From the NCBI GenBank assembly GCA_016778805.1, contig JADHOX010000005.1, forward strand, positions 1-42,662: 42,662 nucleotides of DNA, in the 5' to 3' direction. This document shows, piece after piece, positions 9,329 through 17,654 of this stretch (position 1 is its first letter; each line of letters opens with the position of its first letter). The notes beneath the pieces are model-generated. The model saw only the letters and a list, made by a program, of their open reading frames with translations. It was not told the DNA's origin and made no database searches. The stretch is from Rickettsiales bacterium. GTDB taxonomy: Bacteria > Pseudomonadota > Alphaproteobacteria > Rickettsiales > JABIRX01. A program made the translations under genes and the position numbers.

Positions 9329-10288
9329 ATGCAAAATATTGGTGTCATAGGAGGAGGTGCTTGGGGCACAGCTATTGCAAATTTATTAAGCCATAATGAT
9401 AATAATGTAGAATTATGGGTTTTTGAAGAAGAAACAGCAAAAGCAATTAATGAAGAAAATATTAATAAGAATTTTTTACCATCAGTTAAACTACATAATA
9501 ACCTTACTGCATCAACAAATTTAACAGATTTTGCGACAAAGGATATTTTATTCTTAGTGGTACCGGTTCAATTTACTGCAGCTACAATTAGACCTCTTAA
9601 AGATTTGATATCTGAAAATACAATTTTAGTTATATGTTCTAAGGGAATAGAAACTAATTCAAAAAAACTTCTTACAGACATTATTGCAGAAATTTTCCCA
9701 AAAAACAAAATCGCAGCGATGTCAGGTCCAAATTTTGCTGATGAAGTAGCTAATTTAAAACCAGCAATTACAACTGTAGCTTCCGAAGATTATTTAACCG
9801 CAAATAAAGTGGCCAAGGTTTTAGAAAATAATGATTTCAAAGTTTATACTCATACAGACATCATTGGAGTTGAACTTGCTGGAGCTTTAAAGAATGTTGT
9901 AGCTATTGCCTCAGGAATTGCAGCAGGACTTAATTTATCTGTTTCAACTAAATGCGCAATTTTGACAAAAGGTATTCACGAAATGGCCAAAATTTCTGAA
10001 GCCTTTGGTGGCAAAAGAGAAACCATGCTCGAAGCTTGTGGTATTGGAGATTTAACATTAACATGCATGAGCGAGAAATCACGTAATATGTCACTTGGAC
10101 ATTCAATTGGCAAGGGTGACAAATTATCTGATATATTATCAAAAAGAAAAACTGTTGCTGAAGGCGTAGCTACCTCTAAGGCCTTATATGAAATCATTAA
10201 TGAACGTGATCTAAATTGTCACTTATTTACTCTAGTCTATAAAATATTATTTGAAGATTTGCCGCTTGAGAATATTAAATTTATTTAA
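9329..10288 (+). CDS. gpsA: NAD(P)-dependent glycerol-3-phosphate dehydrogenase
   Basis: GpsA reduces dihydroxyacetone phosphate to sn-glycerol 3-phosphate, the backbone for phospholipids. The 319 residues start with the Rossmann motif IGVIGGGAWGTAIA (GxGxxG form, residues 4-17). The family's SGPNFADEVA, ELAGALKNVVAIASGIAAGL (with the catalytic lysine) and ACGIGDLTLTC segments follow, and the length is normal. A Shine-Dalgarno-like AGGTAGG lies a few bases before the ATG. It is the last gene of the panC-lptF-ileS-gpsA run; only a weak AT-rich hairpin (AAATAG/CTATTT at 10296-10315) follows. Confidence 0.95.
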   Translation: MQNIGVIGGGAWGTAIANLLSHNDNNVELWVFEEETAKAINEENINKNFLPSVKLHNNLTASTNLTDFATKDILFLVVPVQFTAATIRPLKDLISENTILVICSKGIETNSKKLLTDIIAEIFPKNKIAAMSGPNFADEVANLKPAITTVASEDYLTANKVAKVLENNDFKVYTHTDIIGVELAGALKNVVAIASGIAAGLNLSVSTKCAILTKGIHEMAKISEAFGGKRETMLEACGIGDLTLTCMSEKSRNMSLGHSIGKGDKLSDILSKRKTVAEGVATSKALYEIINERDLNCHLFTLVYKILFEDLPLENIKFI

Positions 10289-10637
10289 AATTAAAAAATA
10301 GATTTTCAACTATTTACTTCATAAGTAACTTTCAGACAAAATTTTTATTAAATTCACCATAATATTAACTTATTTCAGAACTTTTAAAAATTAATAAAGC
10401 TTTGTATTATCTGTATCGATTTCAAATTGTTACAAAATTTTTATTACTCCAATTTTAGTAACATTTTTAAATAATTAAGTACTAAATAATTTTTATATTA
10501 AACACCGTCATTTTTAACATAAGCGTAACTCAATGCCAAAAAATATATAACGCTATGTTTGTTATAAAAAAATATAAATCTTTACGAAAGTCTTAAATTT
10601 AGCTAAGATTATAAATAAATTATTATTTGAAGGTAAA
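10289..10637. other. 349-base AT-rich intergenic region upstream of the effector-like gene
   Basis: No open reading frame of useful length and no RNA gene is seen on either strand. A weak 6-bp hairpin lies just after gpsA. The rest is A/T-rich sequence that probably holds the promoter of the next gene, but no single -35/-10 pair stands out. A GAAGGT ribosome site lies shortly before the ATG at 10638. The length is unusual for this compact genome, which suggests the downstream gene is transcribed and regulated on its own. Confidence 0.6.
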
Positions 10638-12200
10638 ATGGTTGATTTTGCTACAGTCAATGGAAAGCTGTCTATTACTCAAGAACAACATCAAAATTCT
10701 TATAATCGTCTTATACAATATAAAAATGACTTTAATCGTAATATAACTGACGAACAATTAAAAAATTATGTAGATAAAGGATTAGAAAAAATTTTTTCTA
10801 ACCAAGATAAAATTGATATAACAACTCCTAATGATGTGTTATCTGTAGTTTGGGCTCTTGAATATACAAATGCAGTTCAAGGTCAGGTCTCACCAGAATC
10901 CTTTGTCAAAATTGTCGATAATGGAAAAATTTATGAAGCTTTAAAAAAATATAATCAAGAACATAATGAAATAGTTGATAAACCTAAAAATCAAACAAAA
11001 GGAGAGGAATTAAGATCTTATTCATATAGAAGAATTTCTTCTCATTCATCAGAATATTCAGGAGAGGAAATGGTAGATTCTCCAGATCATTTTATTACCG
11101 GAAACAAAATACCGCTTCAATTTGGCATCGATATTAGAAATGCAAATGGTGGACCAATGCTTCCAGGTGGTAAAAACACAATTTTATTTCATAAAGAAAA
11201 TCCAGCTCTCAACCAAAACAAATCTGTTCTTGGTATAAAATACGAACAGGCAGGATTTCCGAGTTTTAACTCAAAAGCAATAAAGCACACATTGTCTGAA
11301 TCATTTGATCATATTGATCAATATATTTCAACTAGGGAAAATCAAGTTTTTAAATTTGTAGCATCAGTCTTTGATGTTATTAAGGCAACCTTTAATATTA
11401 TACCCAAATTATTAAATTTTGTAACTCTTGGAACAATCGGATTTCCAGAATTTAATCTGTCTTCAGTTGATAGAAAATTTCAAAAAGAACCTTTTTATCA
11501 AAAACCTTTTACTATGGTTACTGACCTTATTTTGTCAGGAATTGCTGCAGGAACTTTGGGTTTTGTTAAACCCTACGGAATTGAATCTAAAACTGAATCT
11601 TCTTTTAGAGAACATATGAAAGACGTAAAGTTTGATAGAGAAAAGCTTGGTAATCAAATTACAAAATTCGCGAAATCCCTTGATAATCCTGAATTAAATG
11701 AGGCTTTATCTCATAAAAGAATTGGGGAGGTTATGAACAAATTAAAAGAAATAGAAAACAAGATACCTGAAGACAAAAAACAAGAGTTCGAAGATTTACA
11801 AACAAAATTTAATTCATGGATGGAAGAAAGGGGACATAATCCAGAGACTAAGCATTTAAGATCAGGTGAAGAAAGAATTCTTGATGTCACAGGAGAAATT
11901 TCACCAATTAAATATAATGAAAAAAATAATGGTGATTCTCTTACTGAATTTGACAAACAACAAGATGTAAATAAAAAAAAATTTAAAGAATCAGGTAAAG
12001 AGATTAGGAGTAGTAAAGTTCATCCAACTAATCCATACGAAGAAATAAGCAAAGAAAGTTTTAATAAAGAAGATTTAAAATTGATTAATGAAATAGGTAG
12101 TAATATTTCGGGAGGAAATAATACTAAAGTATCACCATCAAATCATGGATACAGTCAAATTCCTACAAACCTTAACTCTTCAACAGAAGTTCAAAGGTAA
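10638..12200 (+). CDS. unknown 520-residue protein, candidate secreted effector
   Basis: I do not recognise a family. The protein is hydrophilic and charged except for two moderately hydrophobic stretches around residues 234-273 (FVASVFDVIKATFNIIPKLL and on) and 295-312 (MVTDLILSGIAAGTLGFV), which could insert in or lie on a membrane. There is no N-terminal signal peptide. From about residue 330 it becomes Lys/Glu-rich and probably helical, and the last ~100 residues look disordered. That tail contains NPYEEI (Tyr467) and GYSQIP (Tyr505), short motifs resembling SH2-binding sites; PYEEI is the classical Src-family SH2 ligand sequence. The gene is isolated, with 349 bases before it and about 300 after it, unlike its tightly packed neighbours. 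An effector role is inference from architecture and context only. Confidence 0.6.
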   Translation: MVDFATVNGKLSITQEQHQNSYNRLIQYKNDFNRNITDEQLKNYVDKGLEKIFSNQDKIDITTPNDVLSVVWALEYTNAVQGQVSPESFVKIVDNGKIYEALKKYNQEHNEIVDKPKNQTKGEELRSYSYRRISSHSSEYSGEEMVDSPDHFITGNKIPLQFGIDIRNANGGPMLPGGKNTILFHKENPALNQNKSVLGIKYEQAGFPSFNSKAIKHTLSESFDHIDQYISTRENQVFKFVASVFDVIKATFNIIPKLLNFVTLGTIGFPEFNLSSVDRKFQKEPFYQKPFTMVTDLILSGIAAGTLGFVKPYGIESKTESSFREHMKDVKFDREKLGNQITKFAKSLDNPELNEALSHKRIGEVMNKLKEIENKIPEDKKQEFEDLQTKFNSWMEERGHNPETKHLRSGEERILDVTGEISPIKYNEKNNGDSLTEFDKQQDVNKKKFKESGKEIRSSKVHPTNPYEEISKESFNKEDLKLINEIGSNISGGNNTKVSPSNHGYSQIPTNLNSSTEVQR

Positions 12201-12324
12201 AATAATTAACACTTATCTTTGCATTTATATATTATATTCAGAATTTAATATATGAAAATTGATAAATAAATTTTTAAAACTTAATTTGGTAAAATAATCG
12301 ATTATATAAAAAATCATTAAAGAT

Positions 12325-12446
12325 TTATATTAACCAATCCAGAAACAAAAACCCCGACACCAAATTAAGCTCGCTTTATCAGCGGGTTAGCGCTGGAAGC
12401 TAACCTAATACATTAATCACCAAGTGATAAACACCTGTTAATATAA
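12325..12446. other. structured inverted-repeat element or candidate small RNA
   Basis: In the otherwise AT-rich stretch after the 520-residue gene lies a 122-base block with clearly higher GC. It is bounded by a perfect 10-bp inverted repeat, TTATATTAAC (12325-12334) and GTTAATATAA (12437-12446). Inside are a 7-bp hairpin GGTTAGC / GCTAACC, a short CGCT / AGCG hairpin and ATCAC / GTGAT. Read on the minus strand it lies downstream of tRNA-Ala and holds GGGGTTTTTG, so part of it may serve as that gene's terminator. No protein reading frame is convincing. It could be a small RNA, a palindromic repeat of the genome, or a terminator cluster. Confidence 0.45.
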
Positions 12447-12499
12447 TAAGCAAAAACTTATCTACTATAATTTATATTTTGTAATGTAAGAGAAAAAAA

Positions 12500-12575
12500 T
12501 GGTGGAGATAAGCGGGTTCGAACCGCTGACCCCTTGCTTGCAAAGCAAGTGCTCTACCAACTGAGCTATATCCCC
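12500..12575 (-). tRNA. tRNA-Ala (anticodon TGC)
   Basis: Read on the minus strand this folds as a complete 76-base cloverleaf. The acceptor is GGGGATA / TATCTCC, the D arm GCTC...GAGC, the anticodon stem CTTGC / GCAAG with loop TTTGCAA (anticodon TGC), and the T arm AGCGG-TTCGAAC-CCGCT. CCA is encoded. The acceptor has the G3:U70 wobble pair, the key identity signal for alanine. It is a stand-alone gene here, not inside an rRNA spacer. Confidence 0.96.
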
Positions 12576-12673
12576 AAAGTAAAATGAAAATGAATTATTA
12601 TGAAAATTTATCTTAAAGATCAACAAATTTTTTTAATTAAAAGTTTTTATAATTTTATTTGGAGTTTTTGTAC

Positions 12674-12700
12674 TTGCATTTTGATTAACATGATTATAAT
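12674..12700 (+). promoter_or_regulatory. possible sigma-70-type promoter for the CAT tRNA
   Basis: TTGCAT (12674-12679) and a perfect TATAAT (12695-12700) are separated by 15 bases, a little short of the usual 16-18. The expected start would be about 35 bases before the tRNA at 12741. A second TATAAT at 12714-12719 lacks a good -35 partner. In such AT-rich DNA chance matches are common. Confidence 0.35.
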
Positions 12701-12740
12701 AATCTATTGCCTATATAATAGGTTTAAAGCTATTAATTTT

Positions 12741-12817
12741 GGGTCTGTAGCTCAGTTGGTTAGAGCACGTCGCTCATAACGATGTGGTCGTTGGTTCAAG
12801 TCCAACCAGACCCACCA
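12741..12817 (+). tRNA. tRNA with CAT anticodon (elongator Met, or Ile2 if lysidine-modified)
   Basis: This is a complete 77-base cloverleaf. The acceptor is GGGTCTG / CAGACCC, the D arm GCTC-AGTTGGTTA-GAGC, the anticodon stem CGTCG / CGATG with loop CTCATAA (anticodon CAT), and the T arm GTTGG-TTCAAGT-CCAAC. CCA is encoded. The first acceptor pair is a normal G-C, so it is not initiator tRNA-fMet. Elongator Met and the TilS-modified Ile2 tRNA share this anticodon and cannot be told apart safely by eye. It lies 35 bases before coq7 on the same strand. Confidence 0.93.
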
Positions 12818-12852
12818 TCTCTTCAGTTTTGTAAATGATTTTATTTTAGCTA

Positions 12853-13371
12853 ATGGTATCTAGGAAAAAACAAATTGAAGAAATTATTCGTGTTAATTAT
12901 GCAGGAGAATACGCTGCTAATATAATATATCAAGCACAGGAAAATTTTACAAAAGATCCTAAAGCGAAAAAGCAAATAATTGAAATGAAAGAACAAGAGC
13001 TTGAGCATTTAAATTATTTTCAAGAACAAATCAATAAACGTAATGTAAGACCTTCCTTATTAATGCCGTTATGGCATGCTGCAAGCTTTACTCTCGGAAG
13101 TCTGACTGCTTTAGCTGGAAGTAAAACTGCAATGGCTTGTACAATTGCTGTTGAAGAAGCTATAACTGAGCATTATCAAGAACAAATTGATAACCTAGAT
13201 GATTCAGAAAAAGACTTAAAAGCCAAAATTCAAAAATTTAAAGAAGATGAGGATGAGCATAAACACACTGCAATTGAGCATGATGGAATGTCTGCCCCAT
13301 GCTTTAACTTAATAAAATCAGTTATTAAAATTGGCTCAAAAGCAGCAATTGAAGTAGCTAAAAAGATTTAA
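12853..13371 (+). CDS. coq7: demethoxyubiquinone hydroxylase (COQ7 family)
   Basis: This enzyme adds the last ring hydroxyl in ubiquinone synthesis, at the membrane surface, using a carboxylate-bridged di-iron centre. The 172 residues carry the ferritin-like ligands: E19 in VNYAGEYAA, the ExxH at E49/H52 in KEQELEHLNYF, then VEEAITEHYQEQ and EDEDEHKHTAIEH. COQ7 replaces UbiF in many alphaproteobacteria and in mitochondria. The ATG start has only a weak ribosome site. The gene lies 35 bases after the CAT tRNA and 9 bases before the efflux adaptor, so it may open a coq7-adaptor-RND-murJ transcript. Confidence 0.94.
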   Translation: MVSRKKQIEEIIRVNYAGEYAANIIYQAQENFTKDPKAKKQIIEMKEQELEHLNYFQEQINKRNVRPSLLMPLWHAASFTLGSLTALAGSKTAMACTIAVEEAITEHYQEQIDNLDDSEKDLKAKIQKFKEDEDEHKHTAIEHDGMSAPCFNLIKSVIKIGSKAAIEVAKKI

Positions 13372-13380
13372 TCTGTTTCT

Positions 13381-14544
13381 ATGAAAACTGTAAAAAACAA
13401 GAAAAAAACTAAAACTTACAAAACCTTCTATCCTTCAAATAATGAGAATACAGTTGATTATTCAACAATACAAAGAAGGAAAAGAAAAAACTATAAATCT
13501 AAATTATGGGTTTTCATTTCAGCTTTTTTGATAATTATTTTTATTGCATCTATCTGGGCTCAGAAGAATAAAGAATTTAAACCATTAATTGTCGATCAAA
13601 ATATTGTTGAACCAACATTTACTGTACAAACACAAACCCTAGAAGCTTTTGATTATGTAAAGAAACATATTTTATATGGATCTTCAAGAGCCAATAAAAC
13701 ACTAGATATTATTCCTGAAATAGATGCTAAAATTGCAAAAATTTTTATAACTGAAGGTGATTTTATTGAAAATAATCAAATTTTAATTGAACTATCAAAA
13801 CCCCAATTTACATCACTATTAAATGAAGCTAAAATAAGTTTAGATAATAGTAAACTTGAATATAATTCAATCAAATCATTATACAAAAATAAGCTTGCAT
13901 CGAAATTAGAATTACAAAGAGCCAAAGCTCGTTACGAAGCTAATCAAGCTGCATTAAAAGTTGCTCAAGATAAAGTTGATAGTCTTTTGATTAGAGCGCC
14001 TTTTAATGCCAAAGCTGAAGAAGTGTTTGTAGAAAAAGGAGAAGTTGTTTCAAAATATAAAACTCAATTGATAAAACTTATCGACAATCAAAAACTATTA
14101 ATTACTGGCTATATTGCTGAATCAAAAATTAATTCTCTAATATTGGGAGATAATGCTAAAATCTTTTTTAGCAATGATTCAAAAGCGGATGGTGAAGTTG
14201 TTTTTATTGGCGGAGATGCTGATCCAGATACAAGGACTTTTAAAGTTGAAATTTTAATTGATAATCAAAATTATCATTTTCTAAGCGGTATGACAGCAAA
14301 AATTGAAATTCCATATGATAAAGTTTTAGCCTATGAAATCAGCCCATCTTATTTAACTCTTAATCAAGATGGTGAAATAGGAGTTAAATATGTTGAAGAT
14401 AATATCGTAAACTTTAGAAAAATTGAAATTTTAGAAGAGAAAAACAACAAAATGATTGTTACCAATTTACCTAAATCTCTCCAAATTATAACCACTGGAC
14501 ATGGTTTTGTAAAAGAGGGTGAAACTGTTGAAGTAATTGAATAG
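13381..14544 (+). CDS. RND efflux periplasmic adaptor (HlyD/AcrA family membrane fusion protein)
   Basis: The 387-residue protein has a basic cytoplasmic tail, one transmembrane anchor at about residues 42-60, then the adaptor layout. The first lipoyl half is DAKIAKIFITEGDFIENNQI. A helical hairpin of about 130-210 follows (KLASKLELQRAKARYEANQA). The second lipoyl half contains LLIRAPFNAKAEEVFVEKGEVV, and beta-barrel and membrane-proximal domains come after it. Such proteins bridge the inner-membrane RND pump to an outer-membrane channel. The RND permease starts 6 bases downstream, so the two surely work together; no TolC-like channel gene is in the window. The membrane anchor, not a lipobox, places it in the inner membrane. 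The exported substrate cannot be told from sequence. Confidence 0.88.
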   Translation: MKTVKNKKKTKTYKTFYPSNNENTVDYSTIQRRKRKNYKSKLWVFISAFLIIIFIASIWAQKNKEFKPLIVDQNIVEPTFTVQTQTLEAFDYVKKHILYGSSRANKTLDIIPEIDAKIAKIFITEGDFIENNQILIELSKPQFTSLLNEAKISLDNSKLEYNSIKSLYKNKLASKLELQRAKARYEANQAALKVAQDKVDSLLIRAPFNAKAEEVFVEKGEVVSKYKTQLIKLIDNQKLLITGYIAESKINSLILGDNAKIFFSNDSKADGEVVFIGGDADPDTRTFKVEILIDNQNYHFLSGMTAKIEIPYDKVLAYEISPSYLTLNQDGEIGVKYVEDNIVNFRKIEILEEKNNKMIVTNLPKSLQIITTGHGFVKEGETVEVIE

Positions 14545-14549
14545 CTATA

Positions 14550-17500
14550 ATGAATGCATTAGTGAACTTCATCTTTGATCGTAAAAAAGCCTTTTTAGCA
14601 TTATGGTTCTTAATAACTATTCTGGGAATTTCTGAATATAAGAAAATCCCTAGGGAGACATACCCTGATATAAGGATACCTGTAATTTATGTTTCTGTTT
14701 TATACGAATCAATTTCACCTGAAGATGGTGAAAGATTATTAATCAAACCTATTGAAAAAGAAGTAAAATCAATTGAAGGTTTAAAATATGTAAAATCTCA
14801 CGCAGTAGAGGGTAGAGTATCAATTATACTCGAATTTGAAGCTGGTTTTGATAATGTCAAAGCTATGCAAGATGTTAGAGATAAAATTGATAGAGCTAAA
14901 TCAGATTTACCAGTTGGTGTTGAAGAACCTATCTTAAAAGAAGTAGTATTTAGTGAATTTCCAGTTTTAAATGTTATTTTAACTGGAAATATCCCAGAAA
15001 GATCTCTTGTTGATTCTGCTCGAAAAATTAAAGACAAAGTAGAAGAATTAGCCGAAGTTTTAAGTGTTAATATTGCTGGTAATTTAGAAGAAACAGTTGA
15101 GATTATTATTGATCCATTAAAACTTGAGTCTTATGGACTTTCAATGGAGATTATTCAAAACATAATAAATAATAATAAATTAATACCAACTGGAGCTGTT
15201 GAAACTGATAATGCAAGATTTGCTGTCAAACTTCCTGGGCTTTTAGAGTCAATTCCACAAATAATGGATTTACCTATTAAATCTAAAGATGAGATTGTTC
15301 TTAAAATCAATGATATAGCTACTGTAGTATCAGGTTACAAACCTAGAAAATCTTTAGCAAAAGTTAATGGAGAAGATGCTGTAACACTTGAGATATCAAA
15401 GAGATCAGGACATAACGTAATTGACACAATTGCCAAAGTTAAAAGCTTAGTTAATAAAGAAATTTTAGCAATAAGTCCAAATATAAAGGTGATTTATGCG
15501 CAAGATGGATCAAAAAGAATTATTAATAATACTAATGACCTACAAAATAATATTATCTTTGCGTTGATATTAGTAACATTAATTACAATGACTTTTATCA
15601 ATTTAAAATCTGCATTATTAATTGGATTAACAATTCCCAGCAGTTTTTTAATGGCAATTTTGGTATTATCGAAAATAAATATCACTTTAAATATTGTAGT
15701 ATTTTTTGCTTTAATCCTCTCCGTTGGATTATTAGTTGACGCATCGATTGTTGTTGTTGAATTTGCCAATAGACAGATTGCTCAAAAAAGATCTGTAGTT
15801 TTTGCTTTTAAGGAAAGTATTAAAAGAATGTCTATTCCAATAATAACTTCCTCAATAACTACTTTAATAGTCTTTTTACCATTATTGTTTTGGCCAGGAA
15901 CGGTTGGACAATTTATGCTATTTATTCCAATAACATTAATCTGCACTATAACTGCATCACTTTTTATGGCTTTGCTATTTATACCAGTAATTGGTTGTAT
16001 TATTAAGCCTTCTGCTAAAAGCACAAAAAATAAATCTGATAACAAATTTACTAAGCTATATGTAAATCTTGTGAAACATATTTTACATCGACCAATTTCT
16101 TTTTGCTTAATTACATTAGTAAGTTTAGCCGGGGTTATTTTAATTTTCATTTTTTTTAATTCTGGAAAAGAATTTTTTCCTAATATTGAGCCAGATAATG
16201 CAATGATTAAAATCAGAATGCGCGGTAACCTATCAGTTCATGAAAAAGAACGCTTTGCAATGATGGTTTATCAAGAAGCAATATCTGAGCAAAAATCAAT
16301 AAAAGTATTTTATTCAAGGGCAGGGGAGTCATCTGGAGATAGGTCTGGTGGCAATAGCTCTGAAGATGTAATAGCAACAATAGCATTAGAATTTGTAGAT
16401 TGGCAAAAACGTGAAAAAGTAAATAATATTATAGATAGGATAAGGACTAAAGTTAGTAATTTTCCTGGTATGATAATTGAAATTGATGTTGAAAAAAAAG
16501 GCCCTAGAAGTGGTAAAAACATTCAATTAGAGGTAACGCACCCTGATTACACAAAACTCAATCAAGAAGCTGCAAAAATTTACAATTTTTTATCAAATAG
16601 TGATTATTTTAGGGATGTTGATGATTCAAGACCGGTTGATTCAATTGAATGGAAATTTGAGATCAACAGAGAGTTAGCAGCACAACTTGGTGTTAATATT
16701 ACAGATATTGGAAATTTTATTAATTTAGTAACTAATGGTGTTGTTGCATCGAATTATCGTCCAGATCATAAAGATGAAGAAGTTGATATTATATTAAGAT
16801 TTGCTGAAGAACATCGAAACATTACTCAATTTGACCATTTAAGAATAATTAATTCTGAGGGCCAAGCAATACCAATCTCAAATTTTGTTACAAGAAAAGC
16901 TCAACAAGAGCTTACACAAATAAATAGAAGAGATGGAAAAAGAATTATAACAATTAATGCAAATACTTCAGATATTCTTCCTGCAACTGGAGTTTTATTA
17001 ATCAAAGAATTTATAAAAAAAGGCCTTATTGATTCGCAAACTTCAATTAAATTTAGAGGAGAAGATGAGGACTCAAATGAAACTCAAACTTTCTTAGGTC
17101 AGGCTTTTATTTTAGCCTTAACAGTAATGACTTTAATATTAATTCTGCAATTTAATTCCTTTTATCATGCTTTTGTAATTATGAGTGCAGTCTTTTTATC
17201 AACTATTGGAGTTTTACTAGGATTATTAATCACTAACACTCCATTTGGAATTGTTATGTGTGGAGTTGGAATTATCGCTTTATCAGGAATTGTTGTTAAT
17301 AATAATATCATCTTAATTGATAGTTATAAATTTTATTTAAATAATGGATATACCGCTTATCGAGCGATTCTCAGTGCCTCAAAAAGACGATTACGCCCGA
17401 TATTATTAACAGCTTCAACTACCGTTCTTGGACTTATGCCAATGATATTAAAAATGAATATTGATTTCATTAACTTAACAGTTACTTTTGGAGCACCATC

Positions 17501-17654
17501 AACTGGATGGTGGTACCAATTATCAACTGCTATTGCTGGAGGGTTAACTTTTGCAACAATCCTCACCTTATTTTTTACACCGGCACTATTAATGATTGGC
17601 GCTAAAATCAATAAACATGGTTATGAATACAAAAATAACGGAAAAGCAAAGTAA
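14550..17654 (+). CDS. RND-family efflux pump permease (AcrB/HAE-1 type)
   Basis: The 1034-residue protein has the duplicated RND plan: a first helix near residues 10-25, a large periplasmic loop, six helices (about 335-495), a second loop, and a final helix block (about 850-1020). RND signatures are visible, for example PRETYPDIRIPVIYVSVLYE, GFDNVKAMQDVRDKID and GIVVNNNIILIDSYK. In the fourth helix the usual Asp-Asp proton-relay pair reads VGLLVDASIVVVE, so only Asp397 is kept and the second position is Ala398. That pattern (one Asp plus a small residue) is found in a subgroup of proteobacterial RND pumps. The gene follows its adaptor by 6 bases and overlaps the start of murJ. Confidence 0.9.
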   Translation: MNALVNFIFDRKKAFLALWFLITILGISEYKKIPRETYPDIRIPVIYVSVLYESISPEDGERLLIKPIEKEVKSIEGLKYVKSHAVEGRVSIILEFEAGFDNVKAMQDVRDKIDRAKSDLPVGVEEPILKEVVFSEFPVLNVILTGNIPERSLVDSARKIKDKVEELAEVLSVNIAGNLEETVEIIIDPLKLESYGLSMEIIQNIINNNKLIPTGAVETDNARFAVKLPGLLESIPQIMDLPIKSKDEIVLKINDIATVVSGYKPRKSLAKVNGEDAVTLEISKRSGHNVIDTIAKVKSLVNKEILAISPNIKVIYAQDGSKRIINNTNDLQNNIIFALILVTLITMTFINLKSALLIGLTIPSSFLMAILVLSKINITLNIVVFFALILSVGLLVDASIVVVEFANRQIAQKRSVVFAFKESIKRMSIPIITSSITTLIVFLPLLFWPGTVGQFMLFIPITLICTITASLFMALLFIPVIGCIIKPSAKSTKNKSDNKFTKLYVNLVKHILHRPISFCLITLVSLAGVILIFIFFNSGKEFFPNIEPDNAMIKIRMRGNLSVHEKERFAMMVYQEAISEQKSIKVFYSRAGESSGDRSGGNSSEDVIATIALEFVDWQKREKVNNIIDRIRTKVSNFPGMIIEIDVEKKGPRSGKNIQLEVTHPDYTKLNQEAAKIYNFLSNSDYFRDVDDSRPVDSIEWKFEINRELAAQLGVNITDIGNFINLVTNGVVASNYRPDHKDEEVDIILRFAEEHRNITQFDHLRIINSEGQAIPISNFVTRKAQQELTQINRRDGKRIITINANTSDILPATGVLLIKEFIKKGLIDSQTSIKFRGEDEDSNETQTFLGQAFILALTVMTLILILQFNSFYHAFVIMSAVFLSTIGVLLGLLITNTPFGIVMCGVGIIALSGIVVNNNIILIDSYKFYLNNGYTAYRAILSASKRRLRPILLTASTTVLGLMPMILKMNIDFINLTVTFGAPSTGWWYQLSTAIAGGLTFATILTLFFTPALLMIGAKINKHGYEYKNNGKAK

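Noticed and set aside
12325-12446. tmRNA, SRP RNA or RNase P RNA
   Set aside because: No tag-peptide frame, no GGAAGCAGCC-type loop and no RNase P core motifs are visible; the block is also too short for tmRNA or RNase P.
17596-17622. TTG start for murJ giving nine more residues
   Set aside because: It lies deeper in the RND permease gene, and the ATG at 17623 gives the N-terminus expected for MviN proteins.
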